Assembly: GCF_900101685.1 (NCBI RefSeq)
Contig: NZ_FMZZ01000015.1
Coordinates: 1-64,000, forward strand
Reading direction: 5' to 3'
DNA: 64,000 nt
From: Actinokineospora iranica
GTDB lineage: Bacteria; Actinomycetota; Actinomycetes; Mycobacteriales; Pseudonocardiaceae
Below the pieces are notes generated by a model that was not told the origin of the DNA, made no database searches, and worked only from the letters and a program-made list of their open reading frames with translations. The translations under genes were made by a program, and so were the position numbers. Shown one piece after another: positions 46,521-55,418 of the stretch (within the stretch, counting starts at the first letter, position 1; every line of letters begins with the position of its first letter).

Positions 46521-46883
46521 GTGAATCCCGATCCCCCTCCGCTAGCCATCTCGCACCTCGGCGACCCCGGCGCCGCAGACCACCGCCTGGTCATCCGCGG
46601 CGAGTTGGACTACATGACCGCCCCCGACCTGACCGCGGCGCTGGGCTCCCTGCGGCTGCACAGCGGCTCCACCCTGACCCTGGACCTGGCAGGCCTTGGC
46701 TTCTGCGACTCCACCGGCCTGTCGGTCCTGCTCGGCGCGCACAAGCGGATGGCCAGCCTGGGCGGCAAGCTCACGGTGAGCGCGATCGATCCGAACCTGG
46801 CCAGGGTGCTGACCATCACCGGCCTGGCCCACCTGTTCACCCCGGTGGAAACCACGGGCGAACCCCAAGGCCTGGGCGCTTGA
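46521..46883 (+). CDS. STAS-domain anti-sigma factor antagonist
   Basis: A 120-residue protein with the STAS fold and the phosphorylatable serine in FCDSTGLSVLLGAHKR. When unphosphorylated it binds an anti-sigma kinase and frees the sigma factor. The GTG at 46521 has GAGGAG upstream. No kinase or phosphatase partner is adjacent. The promoter type suggests positive feedback in the general stress response. Confidence 0.88.
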   Translation: MNPDPPPLAISHLGDPGAADHRLVIRGELDYMTAPDLTAALGSLRLHSGSTLTLDLAGLGFCDSTGLSVLLGAHKRMASLGGKLTVSAIDPNLARVLTITGLAHLFTPVETTGEPQGLGA

Positions 46884-46941
46884 CCTGACCTGCCCACTCT
46901 CCTGACCTGACCAATCAGACCGGTCCAGCGGCAGCCGCGGC

Positions 46942-47826
46942 CTAGTCCGGCTCGCCCGTGGGGTCCTCCGGGCGGGCGAAGGGGTCTTTGGGCGGCAGGG
47001 GCGCCGCGACGGCCTCGGCGTCGGTCAGCGGGCGCGCGGGGCCGAACCGCGCGCGCAGTTCCGGCGAGGTCAGGCAGCGGGACGGGAACGCCGCCGCGGC
47101 GGCGCGGGCGGCGACGGCGGCCACCGGCAGGTCCGCCGCCGCCGCGGCCAGCACGATGTTGCCGAACCGCCTCCCGCGCAGGACGCCGGGCTCGGCGATG
47201 AGCAGGACCTCCCCGAAGACCGCGCACAGGGTAGCCACCACCCGCCGGGCGAAGGGGAGCCCCGGGCCGTCGGAGAGGTTCACCAGGTAGACGCCGTCGG
47301 CGCGCAGGACGCGGGACATGTCGCGGGTCGCCTCGATGGTGACCAGGCCGCCCGCCAGCAGACCGCGCTCGAAGGCGTCCAGGACGACCAGGTCGACCGA
47401 CGCGTCCGGCATGGCGGCCACCTCCGCCCGCCCGTCGCCGACCCGCACGTCCACCCCGGGCACGTCCAGCCCGAACTGGGCCCGCACCAGCGCCACCAGC
47501 GCGGCGTCCGCGTCCACCACGACCTGCCGGGCCCCGGGCCGGGTCGCGGCGATGTACCGGGCCAGCGTGCACGCTCCCCCGCCGACGTGCACCGCGGCCA
47601 GCGCCGCCCCCGCCCGCCCCAGGCAGTCGACCACATCGGCGATCCGCCGCACGTAGTCGAACTCCAGGTGCGTCGGATCGTCCAGGTCGAGGTAGGACTG
47701 GGCGACCCCGTCGACGCTGAGCAGCCAGCCGTTGGCGCGGTCGATGTCGCGCAACACCTCGGCGGTCCCGAATCGCACCGGGTAACGCCCCTGCCTCGGC
47801 ACCTTCGCCCGCTCCCGCACGCGCAC
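46942..47826 (-). CDS. Spermidine-synthase-like (fused-type) methyltransferase-fold protein
   Basis: A 294-residue protein of the spermidine synthase-like Rossmann group: AAVHVGGGACTLARYIAATRP (motif I), VVVDADAALVAL and DLVVLDAFERG. The start of the protein (SVDGVAQSYLDLDDPTHLEFDYVRRI) is typical of actinobacterial spermidine-synthase-like proteins. The conserved catalytic Asp/Tyr pair of true aminopropyltransferases is not evident, so an actual polyamine role is uncertain. The start is uncertain (several GTG codons near 47826). Confidence 0.78.
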   Translation of the reverse strand: MRVRERAKVPRQGRYPVRFGTAEVLRDIDRANGWLLSVDGVAQSYLDLDDPTHLEFDYVRRIADVVDCLGRAGAALAAVHVGGGACTLARYIAATRPGARQVVVDADAALVALVRAQFGLDVPGVDVRVGDGRAEVAAMPDASVDLVVLDAFERGLLAGGLVTIEATRDMSRVLRADGVYLVNLSDGPGLPFARRVVATLCAVFGEVLLIAEPGVLRGRRFGNIVLAAAAADLPVAAVAARAAAAAFPSRCLTSPELRARFGPARPLTDAEAVAAPLPPKDPFARPEDPTGEPD

Positions 47827-48179
47827 AGCAGACCACGCCCACCCGGCGTCCGGCGAGGCGACCCGCGCGCGGCGGGTCCCCGCATGGCTGCCCGCGGGTA
47901 TCGCTCACCAGCATCGCTCCGATTCGCCCGCTCCCGTGCACAAAGGGCGCGCCGTTCTCGGTGACCGCGCGGGCATTGGCGGCCGCACCGGCATTCACGC
48001 GGGCGAAAACCGCGGTCTGAGCGGAAACAGCGCGAACCGCCCGGCGCTCAACAGCGGCGGCGCTGGTGTCAATGGCGGCCCGCGGCGGCGCCGATGTCGT
48101 TTATCCGCCCGGTGTAACCCCGGCGGCCCGCACGGCGACAATCGAGCAGATGATCATGGTCGGCGGGGCAGGGGTGGGC
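47827..48179. other. 353-base divergent gap
   Basis: It separates the leftward spermidine-synthase-like gene from the rightward exonuclease gene and so holds their promoters. No confident promoter box, repeat or small gene was found. Two in-frame ATG codons (48150, 48156) could extend the exonuclease slightly into it. Confidence 0.4.
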
Positions 48180-49400
48180 ATGGCGACAGGCGGATACGCG
48201 GTGGTCGACGTGGAGACGACCGGGCTCGCGCCGCGGCGGCACGACCGGATCGCGGAGATCGCGGTGGTGTGGGTCGACCGCGACGGGAACGTCACCGACG
48301 AGTGGTGCACGCTGGTGAACCCGCGCCGGGATCTGGGGCCGCAGCGGGTCCACGGCATCCGCGCCGCCGACGCGCGGCGGGCGCCGGTGTTCGCCGAGAT
48401 CGCCGCGGACGTGGCCGACCGGCTGCGCGGCCGGGTGCTCGTCGCCCACAACCTCCGGTTCGACGCGGCGTTCCTCGCCGCGGAGTTCGGCAGGCTCGGC
48501 GTGAGCGCGCCGGTCACCCGCGACGCCGGGCTCTGCACGATGGCCCTGGCCCCGACCTACCTGCGCACCCCGTCGCGCTCGCTCGCCGGGTGCTGCGCCG
48601 CCGCCGGAGTCGAGATCGGCCAAGCCCACTCGGCGCTGGCCGACGCCCGCGCGTGCGCCCACCTGCTCGCCGGATTCCTCGACGCCACGCCGAAACCGGA
48701 GCCGTGGGCCGACCTGCTCGCGGGCACCCGGCCGTGGCCCGCTCTCCCCGCGGGCTCCGGCCGCACCGTCGCGCGCGGCGTGGCGGCCGAGTCGGCCGAC
48801 TACCTCACCCGGCTGGTCGATCGGCTCCCCCGGGTGCCCGCGCCCGCGCGCGCCGACGAGTACCTGGCGCTGCTGGACCGCGCGCTGCGCGACCGCGTCC
48901 TGGCACTGGAGGAACAAGACGCGTTGACCGCTCTGGCGGACTCTCTTGGGCTGTCCTTCGCCGAAGTGACCGGCCTGCACCGCCGCTACCTGTCCGCCCT
49001 GGCCCTCGGCGCGGTCGAGGACGGCGTGGTCACCGACGCGGAGCACGCCGACCTCACCGACGTCGCGGGCCTGCTGGGACTGCCCGCGACCGCCGTCGAC
49101 ACCGCCATCGCCGACGCGCACCGCGCCAAGGCCCCGGCCGTCCGCCTCGACCTCGGCGACGCCATCGCGTTCACCGGCGAACTGGCCCTGGCACGCGAGG
49201 ACTGGCTGCGGCGAACACAAGCGGCGGGATTGACCGTCACGGGGTCAGGGGTCACCAAGAAGACCCGGTTGGTCGTCGCGGCCGACCCGGATTCCCTCTC
49301 GGGCAAGGCGGACAAGGCGCGCCGCTACGGCATTCCGATCGTCACCGAGGCCGCCTACGCGGGCCTGCTGGCGGATCTGCGGGTCCGGTGCGCGCGATGA
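48180..49400 (+). CDS. DEDDh 3'-5' exonuclease with TerB-like middle and C-terminal BRCT domain
   Basis: A 406-residue protein. The DEDDh exonuclease fold occupies about 1-165: D10 and E12 in VVDVETTGL, the third acid in VAHNLRFDAAFL, and H/D in HSALADARA. A helical, acidic TerB-like region follows (about 215-310). A BRCT domain ends the protein (about 320-400, IAFTGELALAREDW...VTKKTRLVVAAD). This resembles the epsilon-like exonucleases of actinobacteria, acting in proofreading or repair. The ATG at 48180 is preferred; earlier ATGs exist at 48150 and 48156. The next gene overlaps its stop. Confidence 0.85.
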   Translation: MATGGYAVVDVETTGLAPRRHDRIAEIAVVWVDRDGNVTDEWCTLVNPRRDLGPQRVHGIRAADARRAPVFAEIAADVADRLRGRVLVAHNLRFDAAFLAAEFGRLGVSAPVTRDAGLCTMALAPTYLRTPSRSLAGCCAAAGVEIGQAHSALADARACAHLLAGFLDATPKPEPWADLLAGTRPWPALPAGSGRTVARGVAAESADYLTRLVDRLPRVPAPARADEYLALLDRALRDRVLALEEQDALTALADSLGLSFAEVTGLHRRYLSALALGAVEDGVVTDAEHADLTDVAGLLGLPATAVDTAIADAHRAKAPAVRLDLGDAIAFTGELALAREDWLRRTQAAGLTVTGSGVTKKTRLVVAADPDSLSGKADKARRYGIPIVTEAAYAGLLADLRVRCAR

Positions 49401-50092
49401 CCGAGCCGACGCCGCCGCCGCGACCCGCGGCCGCCCGCACCCGCACCGCGGACGGCCGGGTCATGATCGGCCACGCCGTCGTGGCCAGGGGACCGGGCGA
49501 GGACGGAGCCGACTCGGTGGCGGTGTGGCAGATCGGCACGCACGGCGCGCAGGTCGGCACCTGGCTGCTGCCGGTGGCCGCGCTCGACGCGGAGCGCGCC
49601 GGGAAACTGCTGGCGCAGTGCGAGAAGCGGGCGATCGTCGCCTGGTCCGCGGACGAGCCGCTGGACGTCCTGGCGACGCTGGAGCGGGCGGCTGGGGCGC
49701 GGCCACGGGAGTGGCGGCTGGTCCTGCTGCCCGACGCGCTGGGCGAGATCGCCGAGGTGCGGGCGCGGTACGCGGCGGCGGTCAAGGCGGAGCGGGCCGC
49801 GACGAGCACCGTCCCGAGCCTGGAATGGCAGGTCGGCATCCCCGACCCGATTCCGGCCACCGCCGAGGAGTTCCGCCGCCACGCCCGGGTGCCGCGCAGA
49901 CGGGACACCGCACTGGTCGCCCAGGAGGCGCTGCTGACCTGCGCGATGATGACCTGGGCCGTGCACCGCTGGCAGGAGACCGCGGGGGCGTGGAGTCGGC
50001 GCGATCACCTGCGCCGGGCCTGCCCGGCGCCAGGCGTGCTCCCGCCTGCATGGGAGCGCCGCCTGGCCGACGCCTACGCCACCCGCTTGTGA
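49397..50092 (+). CDS. Uncharacterised protein coupled to the exonuclease
   Basis: A 231-residue soluble protein with no membrane helix, overlapping the exonuclease stop by four bases (ATGA). It starts with a proline/alanine tail, then HAVVARGPGEDGADSVAVWQIGTHG and ends with a tryptophan-rich helical part (MMTWAVHRWQETAGAWSRRDHL). I associate this pattern with the actinobacterial DUF6218 group, without certainty. Coupling suggests a role with the exonuclease in DNA processing. Confidence 0.7.
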   Translation: MTEPTPPPRPAAARTRTADGRVMIGHAVVARGPGEDGADSVAVWQIGTHGAQVGTWLLPVAALDAERAGKLLAQCEKRAIVAWSADEPLDVLATLERAAGARPREWRLVLLPDALGEIAEVRARYAAAVKAERAATSTVPSLEWQVGIPDPIPATAEEFRRHARVPRRRDTALVAQEALLTCAMMTWAVHRWQETAGAWSRRDHLRRACPAPGVLPPAWERRLADAYATRL

Positions 50093-50123
50093 GGCGGGAC
50101 CCGGCGCAGGAACCGAAACCGAC

Positions 50124-50558
50124 TCAGCCGGAGAACGCGGCTTTCTTCGCCTTGGAACCGCGGGCGCGGGTCTTCGGGGCGGGAGCGGGCTCGGGCTCCT
50201 CGGCCACGGCGTGCGCGGCCTCGAACGCTTCGACGACCGCCGAGGGGATGCGGCCCCGCTCGGAGATGTCGTGGCCGTTCTGGCGAGCCCAGTCGCGAAT
50301 GGCCTTGGTCTGCTCCTTGCTGCGGCCCTCGCCCGGCTGCTTGGCCGAGGACGGGCCGGTCGCCCGCTTGATCCGGCCGCCGGTGCGGCGGGCGGCCGCG
50401 ATGAACTCGGCGAGTTCCTCGCGCAGGCGCTCGGCGTTCTCCTCGTTCAGGTCGATCTCGTATTGCACGCCGTCCAGGGCGAACTCGACCGACCGGATGT
50501 CGTCGCCGGCGGAGCCGTCGAGGTCGTCGAAAAGCTGGACGATGGTCTTCTGAGCCAT
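50124..50558 (-). CDS. lsr2: Lsr2-family nucleoid-associated protein
   Basis: A 144-residue bridging protein that silences AT-rich DNA in actinobacteria. The N-terminal dimerisation domain is [16 protein letters not shown]...[14 protein letters not shown]. The C-terminal DNA-binding domain has the AT-hook-like RGR in ISERGRIP, preceded by the usual [11 protein letters not shown]. An extra Ala/Pro/Lys-rich tail ([20 protein letters not shown]) is longer than in the classic protein of about 112 residues. The 262 bases upstream (50559-50820) hold its promoter, and GTCCCAAAGGGAC near 50668 is a small hairpin. Confidence 0.95.
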   Translation of the reverse strand: MAQKTIVQLFDDLDGSAGDDIRSVEFALDGVQYEIDLNEENAERLREELAEFIAAARRTGGRIKRATGPSSAKQPGEGRSKEQTKAIRDWARQNGHDISERGRIPSAVVEAFEAAHAVAEEPEPAPAPKTRARGSKAKKAAFSG

Positions 50559-50820
50559 GCGGCACCTCTATTGAAACGGGTTGTTTGTGGACAGGAAGTT
50601 AGCAGTGGCGAAGCACGGGCGCGCCACGACCCGGGTCGCGTGTCCATTCCGGATGCTTCGGACGTCCCAAAGGGACACCTATCGAAGGGTAGTCGGTCGG
50701 ACCGGGCAGCGCCGCACCCGGTGATCGCAGTGACCTTGATCTCGACTTATTCCCCGACCGGGGGCTCCCGGCCGGGAGTTCGGCCAGTCGGAAATGGCGC
50801 GGGAAAGGAAGCGGGAACGC

Positions 50821-51858
50821 TCACGCTTGCGGACGCACGACCACCTTGACCGCGGTCGGGTCCTCCGCCCCCGCGCCCAGCGCGCCCTCGACGTCGGCGA
50901 GTCCGAAATGGTGCGTGACGAGCCGGTCGAGGTCCACCGTCCGCGCCGAGGCGAGCGCGATGGCGGTGGGCCAGGTGTTGGCGTAGCGGAAGACGCCGGT
51001 CACGGTGATCTCGTTGTCCTGGACGTGCGAGAGCGGCAGCGCCACCGTGTCCCCGCCCATGCCGACGAGCACCGCGCGCCCGCCGCCGCCGAGGGCCAGG
51101 ACTCCCCCCGCGGTGGCCTCCGGCGACCCGGAGCACTCGATCAGGATGTCCGGCGCGAACCCGGACACCTCCTTCGGCCCGGTGTCCGCGCCCATGTCGA
51201 CGGCCCGCGACGCGCCCAGGTCACGCGCGAGCGACAGCCGCGCCCACCGCAGGTCGGTCACCGCGACCTCGGCCGCGCCGAAGGCCCTGGCGGCCTGCAC
51301 GGCCAGCAGCCCGACCGGCCCTGCCCCGCTGACCAGCACCCGGCTCCCCGGCCCGACCCCGGCCTTGCGACAGGCCCAGATCGCGACCGAGAGCGGTTCG
51401 AGCAGCGCCGCCGCGTCGTCGGAGACGGTGTCGGGCACCGGATGCGCCATCGCCTCGTGGTGCACGACGTACTCGGCGAACGCGCCGTCCACCGGCGGGG
51501 TGGCGAAGAACCGCATCCGGGGGCACAGGTTGTACCGGCCGGAGGCGCACAGCGGGCAGGTGAAGCACGGCACGCCGGGTTCGAGCGACACCCGCTGTCC
51601 CGGGCGGACCCGCTCGACCTCCGCGCCCACCGCGACCACCTCGCCCGCTGGCTCGTGGCCGAGCACCAGCGGGGCGCGGACGACGAACCGCCCGATGCGG
51701 CCGTGCCGGTAATAGTGCGTGTCCGAACCGCAGGTTCCCACCGACAACACCCGCACCAGCACTTCACGCGGCCCGAAAGCCGGGATCGGGCGCCGCTCGA
51801 GCGCGAGTTCGCCCGGGGCGCGCAGAACGCTCACGCGCATGGTGTCCGGCACCGCCAT
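50821..51858 (-). CDS. Zinc-dependent polyol/sorbitol-type dehydrogenase
   Basis: A 345-residue medium-chain dehydrogenase. Catalytic zinc ligands lie in VGTCGSDTHYYRHG and LGHEPAGEVVAVG, and the structural zinc cysteines in VPCFTCPLCASGRYNLCP. The NAD motif is VSGAGPVGLLAVQAA with D in VTDLR, favouring NAD. The closest well-known type is sorbitol (L-iditol) 2-dehydrogenase. Start choice is uncertain among 51861 (GTG), 51858 (ATG) and 51840 (ATG); none has a strong ribosome binding site. Confidence 0.88.
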   Translation of the reverse strand: MAVPDTMRVSVLRAPGELALERRPIPAFGPREVLVRVLSVGTCGSDTHYYRHGRIGRFVVRAPLVLGHEPAGEVVAVGAEVERVRPGQRVSLEPGVPCFTCPLCASGRYNLCPRMRFFATPPVDGAFAEYVVHHEAMAHPVPDTVSDDAAALLEPLSVAIWACRKAGVGPGSRVLVSGAGPVGLLAVQAARAFGAAEVAVTDLRWARLSLARDLGASRAVDMGADTGPKEVSGFAPDILIECSGSPEATAGGVLALGGGGRAVLVGMGGDTVALPLSHVQDNEITVTGVFRYANTWPTAIALASARTVDLDRLVTHHFGLADVEGALGAGAEDPTAVKVVVRPQA

Positions 51859-52001
51859 CACCCCCGCTGTTCCGTCTGTCCGTTCCTACCACTCTCCGCT
51901 CGGGAATGTCAGCCGGAAAGCAACCCATTCGATGTAAGCGGACCGGGCCGAGGGAGCACTACGATTCGCCCTCGGTTCCCGATTGGCGGAAGGCGGGCGG
52001 C

Positions 52002-53282
52002 GTGCGGCCGGATCTCGTTGAGAGCTACCTGAGCAGACGCGCGGCCCTCGGCCTCGCCGGGCGGGCCGCGGTTGCGGGCGGGGTCGCGGCGACCGGCGGC
52101 GCCCTGGCGCCAGGCATCGCGGCGGCGGACAGCACCACGACCAACACCCCAGCCGACACCATGGCGGACGACACCACGGCGGACGGCGCCGCGGACGACA
52201 GCCCGTTCGACTACAGCGACCTCGCGGCGTGGGCGCCCAGCCGGTACGGGCCGGACGACCAGCGCGGCAGCCTCAACGAGATCACGCCGGAGACGACCGC
52301 GCGGGCGCTGCGGCTGGTGCGTGACGCGCGGGAAGTGCGCACCTACAACCTCGGCGAGGTCATGTGGAACGGGTTCCCCGGGTTCGTGACCACCCCGCCT
52401 CGGCTCTACGAGCAGCGGCTGACCATCGGCGGCTACACCTCCCCCCGGTTCGAGGCCGAAGGCGGCATCGTGCAGTTCCGGGAGCCGCTGGGCAGCAACC
52501 GCCTGAGCCTGCACGAGGAGCGGTTCGCCGCGGTCGCCAGCCCCGGTCACACGCGGCAGTACTCCACGACGTACCAACTGGGCGTGCAGCTTGACGGGCT
52601 CAACCACGTCGGGTGCGGCGAGTACTTCTACAACGGGCACCGGGGCCCCGAAATTGACGAGCTCTACGGCACCTCGAAGCTGGGCGCCGAGCACACCGGC
52701 CCGATCGTCACCCGGGGCGTGCTGCTCGACGTGCTCGGGGTGAAGCTGGCCACCGGCGACGACTCCGCCCTCGGCCCGCCCGCGGCCAATGGCGCGCCGG
52801 TGCTGGCGAGCGACTACCGGATAACCCTGCGCGACATCCACGACGCGATGGACTTCGGCGGCATCGGCAGGTTCGAGCCCGGCGACGCGATCCTGTTCCG
52901 CACCGGCTGGAATCAGCTGCTGCACCGGGTCGACCGCCAACCCGACCCGGCCGACATCGACCGCTGGATGGGCTCCGGCGGCCTGCCCGGGATCTATCTG
53001 CGGGAGGCCAGATACCTCGCGCGGCACCGGCCCGCGCTGATCGGCAGCGACACCTGGGCGCTGGAGGTGCTCGGCAACCCGGTCAACGACGACGGGCTCG
53101 TCTTTCCCGTGCACCAGGACCTGTTGATGCGCTTCGGCATCCGCATCGCCGAGTCGGTGGTGCTCGACGGCCCGGCCCGGGACCGGCTGCACACGTTCGT
53201 CTACCTGGTCACCCCGCAGCTGGCCGAGGGCGCGACCTGCGGCAACACCCCGCCCGCCGCCCTGGGCGCGCCCAGGCGCTGA
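52002..53282 (+). CDS. Tat-exported cyclase-family (kynurenine-formamidase-like) protein
   Basis: A 426-residue protein whose N-terminus carries a twin-arginine signal (LSRRAALGLAGRAAV, hydrophobic core, AAADS cleavage region) and a Thr/Asp/Ala-rich spacer. The main part is a putative cyclase fold (PF04199-like): the metal-binding region LDGLNHVGCGEYFYNG, a late conserved segment GDAILFRTGWNQLL, and IGSDTWALEVL. These enzymes hydrolyse amides or lactone-like substrates in a Zn or Mn site. Export by Tat fits a cofactor loaded in the cytosol. The GTG at 52002 with GGAAGG upstream is preferred to 51906. Confidence 0.8.
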   Translation: MRPDLVESYLSRRAALGLAGRAAVAGGVAATGGALAPGIAAADSTTTNTPADTMADDTTADGAADDSPFDYSDLAAWAPSRYGPDDQRGSLNEITPETTARALRLVRDAREVRTYNLGEVMWNGFPGFVTTPPRLYEQRLTIGGYTSPRFEAEGGIVQFREPLGSNRLSLHEERFAAVASPGHTRQYSTTYQLGVQLDGLNHVGCGEYFYNGHRGPEIDELYGTSKLGAEHTGPIVTRGVLLDVLGVKLATGDDSALGPPAANGAPVLASDYRITLRDIHDAMDFGGIGRFEPGDAILFRTGWNQLLHRVDRQPDPADIDRWMGSGGLPGIYLREARYLARHRPALIGSDTWALEVLGNPVNDDGLVFPVHQDLLMRFGIRIAESVVLDGPARDRLHTFVYLVTPQLAEGATCGNTPPAALGAPRR

Positions 53283-53366
53283 CCCGCTTTTTCCACTGTG
53301 GACTCACCACATCACCGGGAATCGCTGGGGCGCAAGGAAGCTTTTCAACCGTTGCCCCTGGGTCGG

Positions 53367-54026
53367 TCACACGGCCAGATCGGCGAGGGTGTTCCAGAAC
53401 ATCAGCTCGTAGCCTTGCAACAGCCGCCCGTAGCCGATCGCGGTGTCGGGTCGCCAGCCGTGGTCGAGGGCCTCTTGCAGCGCGGTCACGTGAAGTTCTT
53501 CTGCTTCCGGAACCGGGGTGGCGAAGAAATCGAAGAACGCCGTGCCCCGCTCGTCGAAGCCGTAGTGGTCGCGCAGCGCCTTGGCCACGCTCGCGCAATA
53601 GCCGCCCCAGGCGGCGAAATTGGCCAGGATCGCCAGCAGGGCGTCGCGGGGAGCGCCGTTGAGGGCCAGCCAGGCGAGGTAGGCGGGATACGCCTGGCAC
53701 CCCGCCCGCGGCTGGTGGGCGCGGACGGCGTCGTGGTCGAGACCGCAGGCCGCGGCGAAGTCGCCGAGCTTGGCCAGGGCCACCCCCTCACCCTGCGCGA
53801 GTGCGGTGAACACCTCCCGGGCGGCCGGGTCGACCGCCTGGGCCGCCAGGGTGAGGAACGTGCGCCAGTCGCTGGTGATCACGCGGTGCTGCTCGGCGGC
53901 GAGCGCGCCCAGGACCGACAGCGGGGCGTCGCCGCTCTCGACCAGCGGGACCAGCCGGTTGTCGTGCTCGCCCGGAGTCAGCTCCCGCTGGACCGTGCTC
54001 AGCAGCTCCCTCGCCGAACGCTCCAT
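53367..54026 (-). CDS. TenA/PqqC-like (haem-oxygenase-fold) protein
   Basis: A 219-residue all-helical protein of the TenA/THI-4 group (LAAEQHRVITSDWRTF, AYLAWLALNGAPRDALLAILANFAAWGGYCASVAKAL). True TenA thiaminases have a catalytic cysteine in a typical setting; C133 of YCASV may correspond, but this cannot be verified. No thiamin genes are adjacent. The ATG at 54026 has GAGAGGAG upstream. Confidence 0.75.
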   Translation of the reverse strand: MERSARELLSTVQRELTPGEHDNRLVPLVESGDAPLSVLGALAAEQHRVITSDWRTFLTLAAQAVDPAAREVFTALAQGEGVALAKLGDFAAACGLDHDAVRAHQPRAGCQAYPAYLAWLALNGAPRDALLAILANFAAWGGYCASVAKALRDHYGFDERGTAFFDFFATPVPEAEELHVTALQEALDHGWRPDTAIGYGRLLQGYELMFWNTLADLAV

Positions 54027-54198
54027 CGCCGCGCTCCTCTCACCGGACTCCTGGCGAATGCCCTTGCAGCCTAGTGAGTCCGACCACAGCCGACCCGACG
54101 GGAGCCGGGGTGACCGGGGCCCCTAGGGGCCGAAGATCAGGGCGATCTCGGGAACTCGCACGAGGCGGCGAAGCCCGCCGCGACGGGAGCCTTGTGCC

Positions 54199-55053
54199 AT
54201 GTCGTTCCCCGAGCGCACCTTCCCCGGGCAGGCGTCCCCCACACAGCCAGGGTCCGCACAGACAGCACCCCCGCACACAGCACCCGCACAGACAGCGCCC
54301 GCGCGAACAGCGGCCAAGCGAACGTCCCCCCGGCGGACACCCGCCAACCGGACGTCGGCCAGGCGCTGGCGGCAGGCCGCGGTGTGGCTGCACGTGCTCA
54401 CCTCGGTCGGCTGGATGGGGCAGGCGCTGGCCCTGTTCACCCTGCTGGCGGTCTGCGCGAGCACCGCCGACCCCGCGGTGCGGATCAGCGCGACCTCGAT
54501 GGCGCACACCCTCGACACCGCGCTGCTGGCCCCGCTGGCGAACGCCTCGGCGTTCACCGGTTTCCTGCTCGCCGCGGCGACGGCGTGGGGCTTCTTCCGG
54601 CACTGGTGGGTGCTGGCGAAGTTCGCGATCACCGTGGCCCAGCTCTACGCGGGCATCTTCATCCTGTCCGACGCCATGCGCGCGGCCGAGGCCGCCGCCC
54701 GCGCGGGCGCGCCGGACCCGGCCCCGCTGCCGCTGCTGGTGGGCACCGCCCTGATGGCCGGGGCGATCGCGTTCCAGGCGTGGCTGTCGGTGGCCAAGCC
54801 GTGGGCACGGACGCCATGGAGCGCCAAGGGCGCCCCGGCGACGGCGCCGACCTGGGTGTTCGTGGCGACCGTGCTGACCCCGCTCGCCGACATCGCGCTG
54901 TCGGTGGTCACCGGCAGGCCGATGCCCGCGCTGTCGCTGATCGTCCTCGCCGCGATCCTCATCGCCCGGCCGGGCCGCCGGGCGGCGAAATCCACAGCGG
55001 ACAACCAAAAAGCCGTTTCGGACCGCCCGATGCGAATGTCCAGTGTGGACTGA
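54199..55053 (+). CDS. DUF2269-like membrane protein with a repetitive N-terminal tail
   Basis: A 284-residue protein. Residues 1-55 are a low-complexity tail with repeated TAPAQTAPART-type units encoded by imperfect tandem DNA repeats near 54250-54310. Four or five membrane helices follow (WLHVLTSVGWMGQALALFTLLAVC and others), resembling DUF2269 proteins. The ATG at 54199 has GGGAGCC upstream. Function unknown. Confidence 0.72.
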   Translation: MSFPERTFPGQASPTQPGSAQTAPPHTAPAQTAPARTAAKRTSPRRTPANRTSARRWRQAAVWLHVLTSVGWMGQALALFTLLAVCASTADPAVRISATSMAHTLDTALLAPLANASAFTGFLLAAATAWGFFRHWWVLAKFAITVAQLYAGIFILSDAMRAAEAAARAGAPDPAPLPLLVGTALMAGAIAFQAWLSVAKPWARTPWSAKGAPATAPTWVFVATVLTPLADIALSVVTGRPMPALSLIVLAAILIARPGRRAAKSTADNQKAVSDRPMRMSSVD

Positions 55054-55418
55054 ATCAACCGGCGGGCCGCCGCCCTTCGGAACCAGGAAAGAGGCGGCCG
55101 TCACATTCCAGACGCGGCGGATGATGAGTTCGCCCACAATGACCGGATGGAGAAGTTCGCGCCCGTGCCGGGCGCTTTCTCCCGGATCGCGAAGTTCGGC
55201 CCGAATGGCTGCTCGGGCGAGGTTCGAGAACGCGCGGCATTAACGTTTCGGGGGCCGCAGGTAACAGAGCGGGAACGACTATGTCAAGATCGGCGACAAG
55301 GTGGTCGACACAGCCACCCCCGGGTGGACGCGTCCGCATCCGGTCCGACAAAGTGCACATACCCATCGACGGGACGTCAGACGCGTCATCCGCAGCCATC
55401 CCCAGGAGGACCGCGCAG
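55054..55418 (+). other. 365-base gap before the DUF2637 gene
   Basis: No gene is supported. A short reading frame from 55147 has no family resemblance. CGTTTCGGGGGCCGCAGGTAAC near 55244-55265 faintly resembles a stress-sigma promoter but its spacing is too short. AGGAGG at 55403-55408 is the ribosome binding site of the next gene. Confidence 0.35.
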
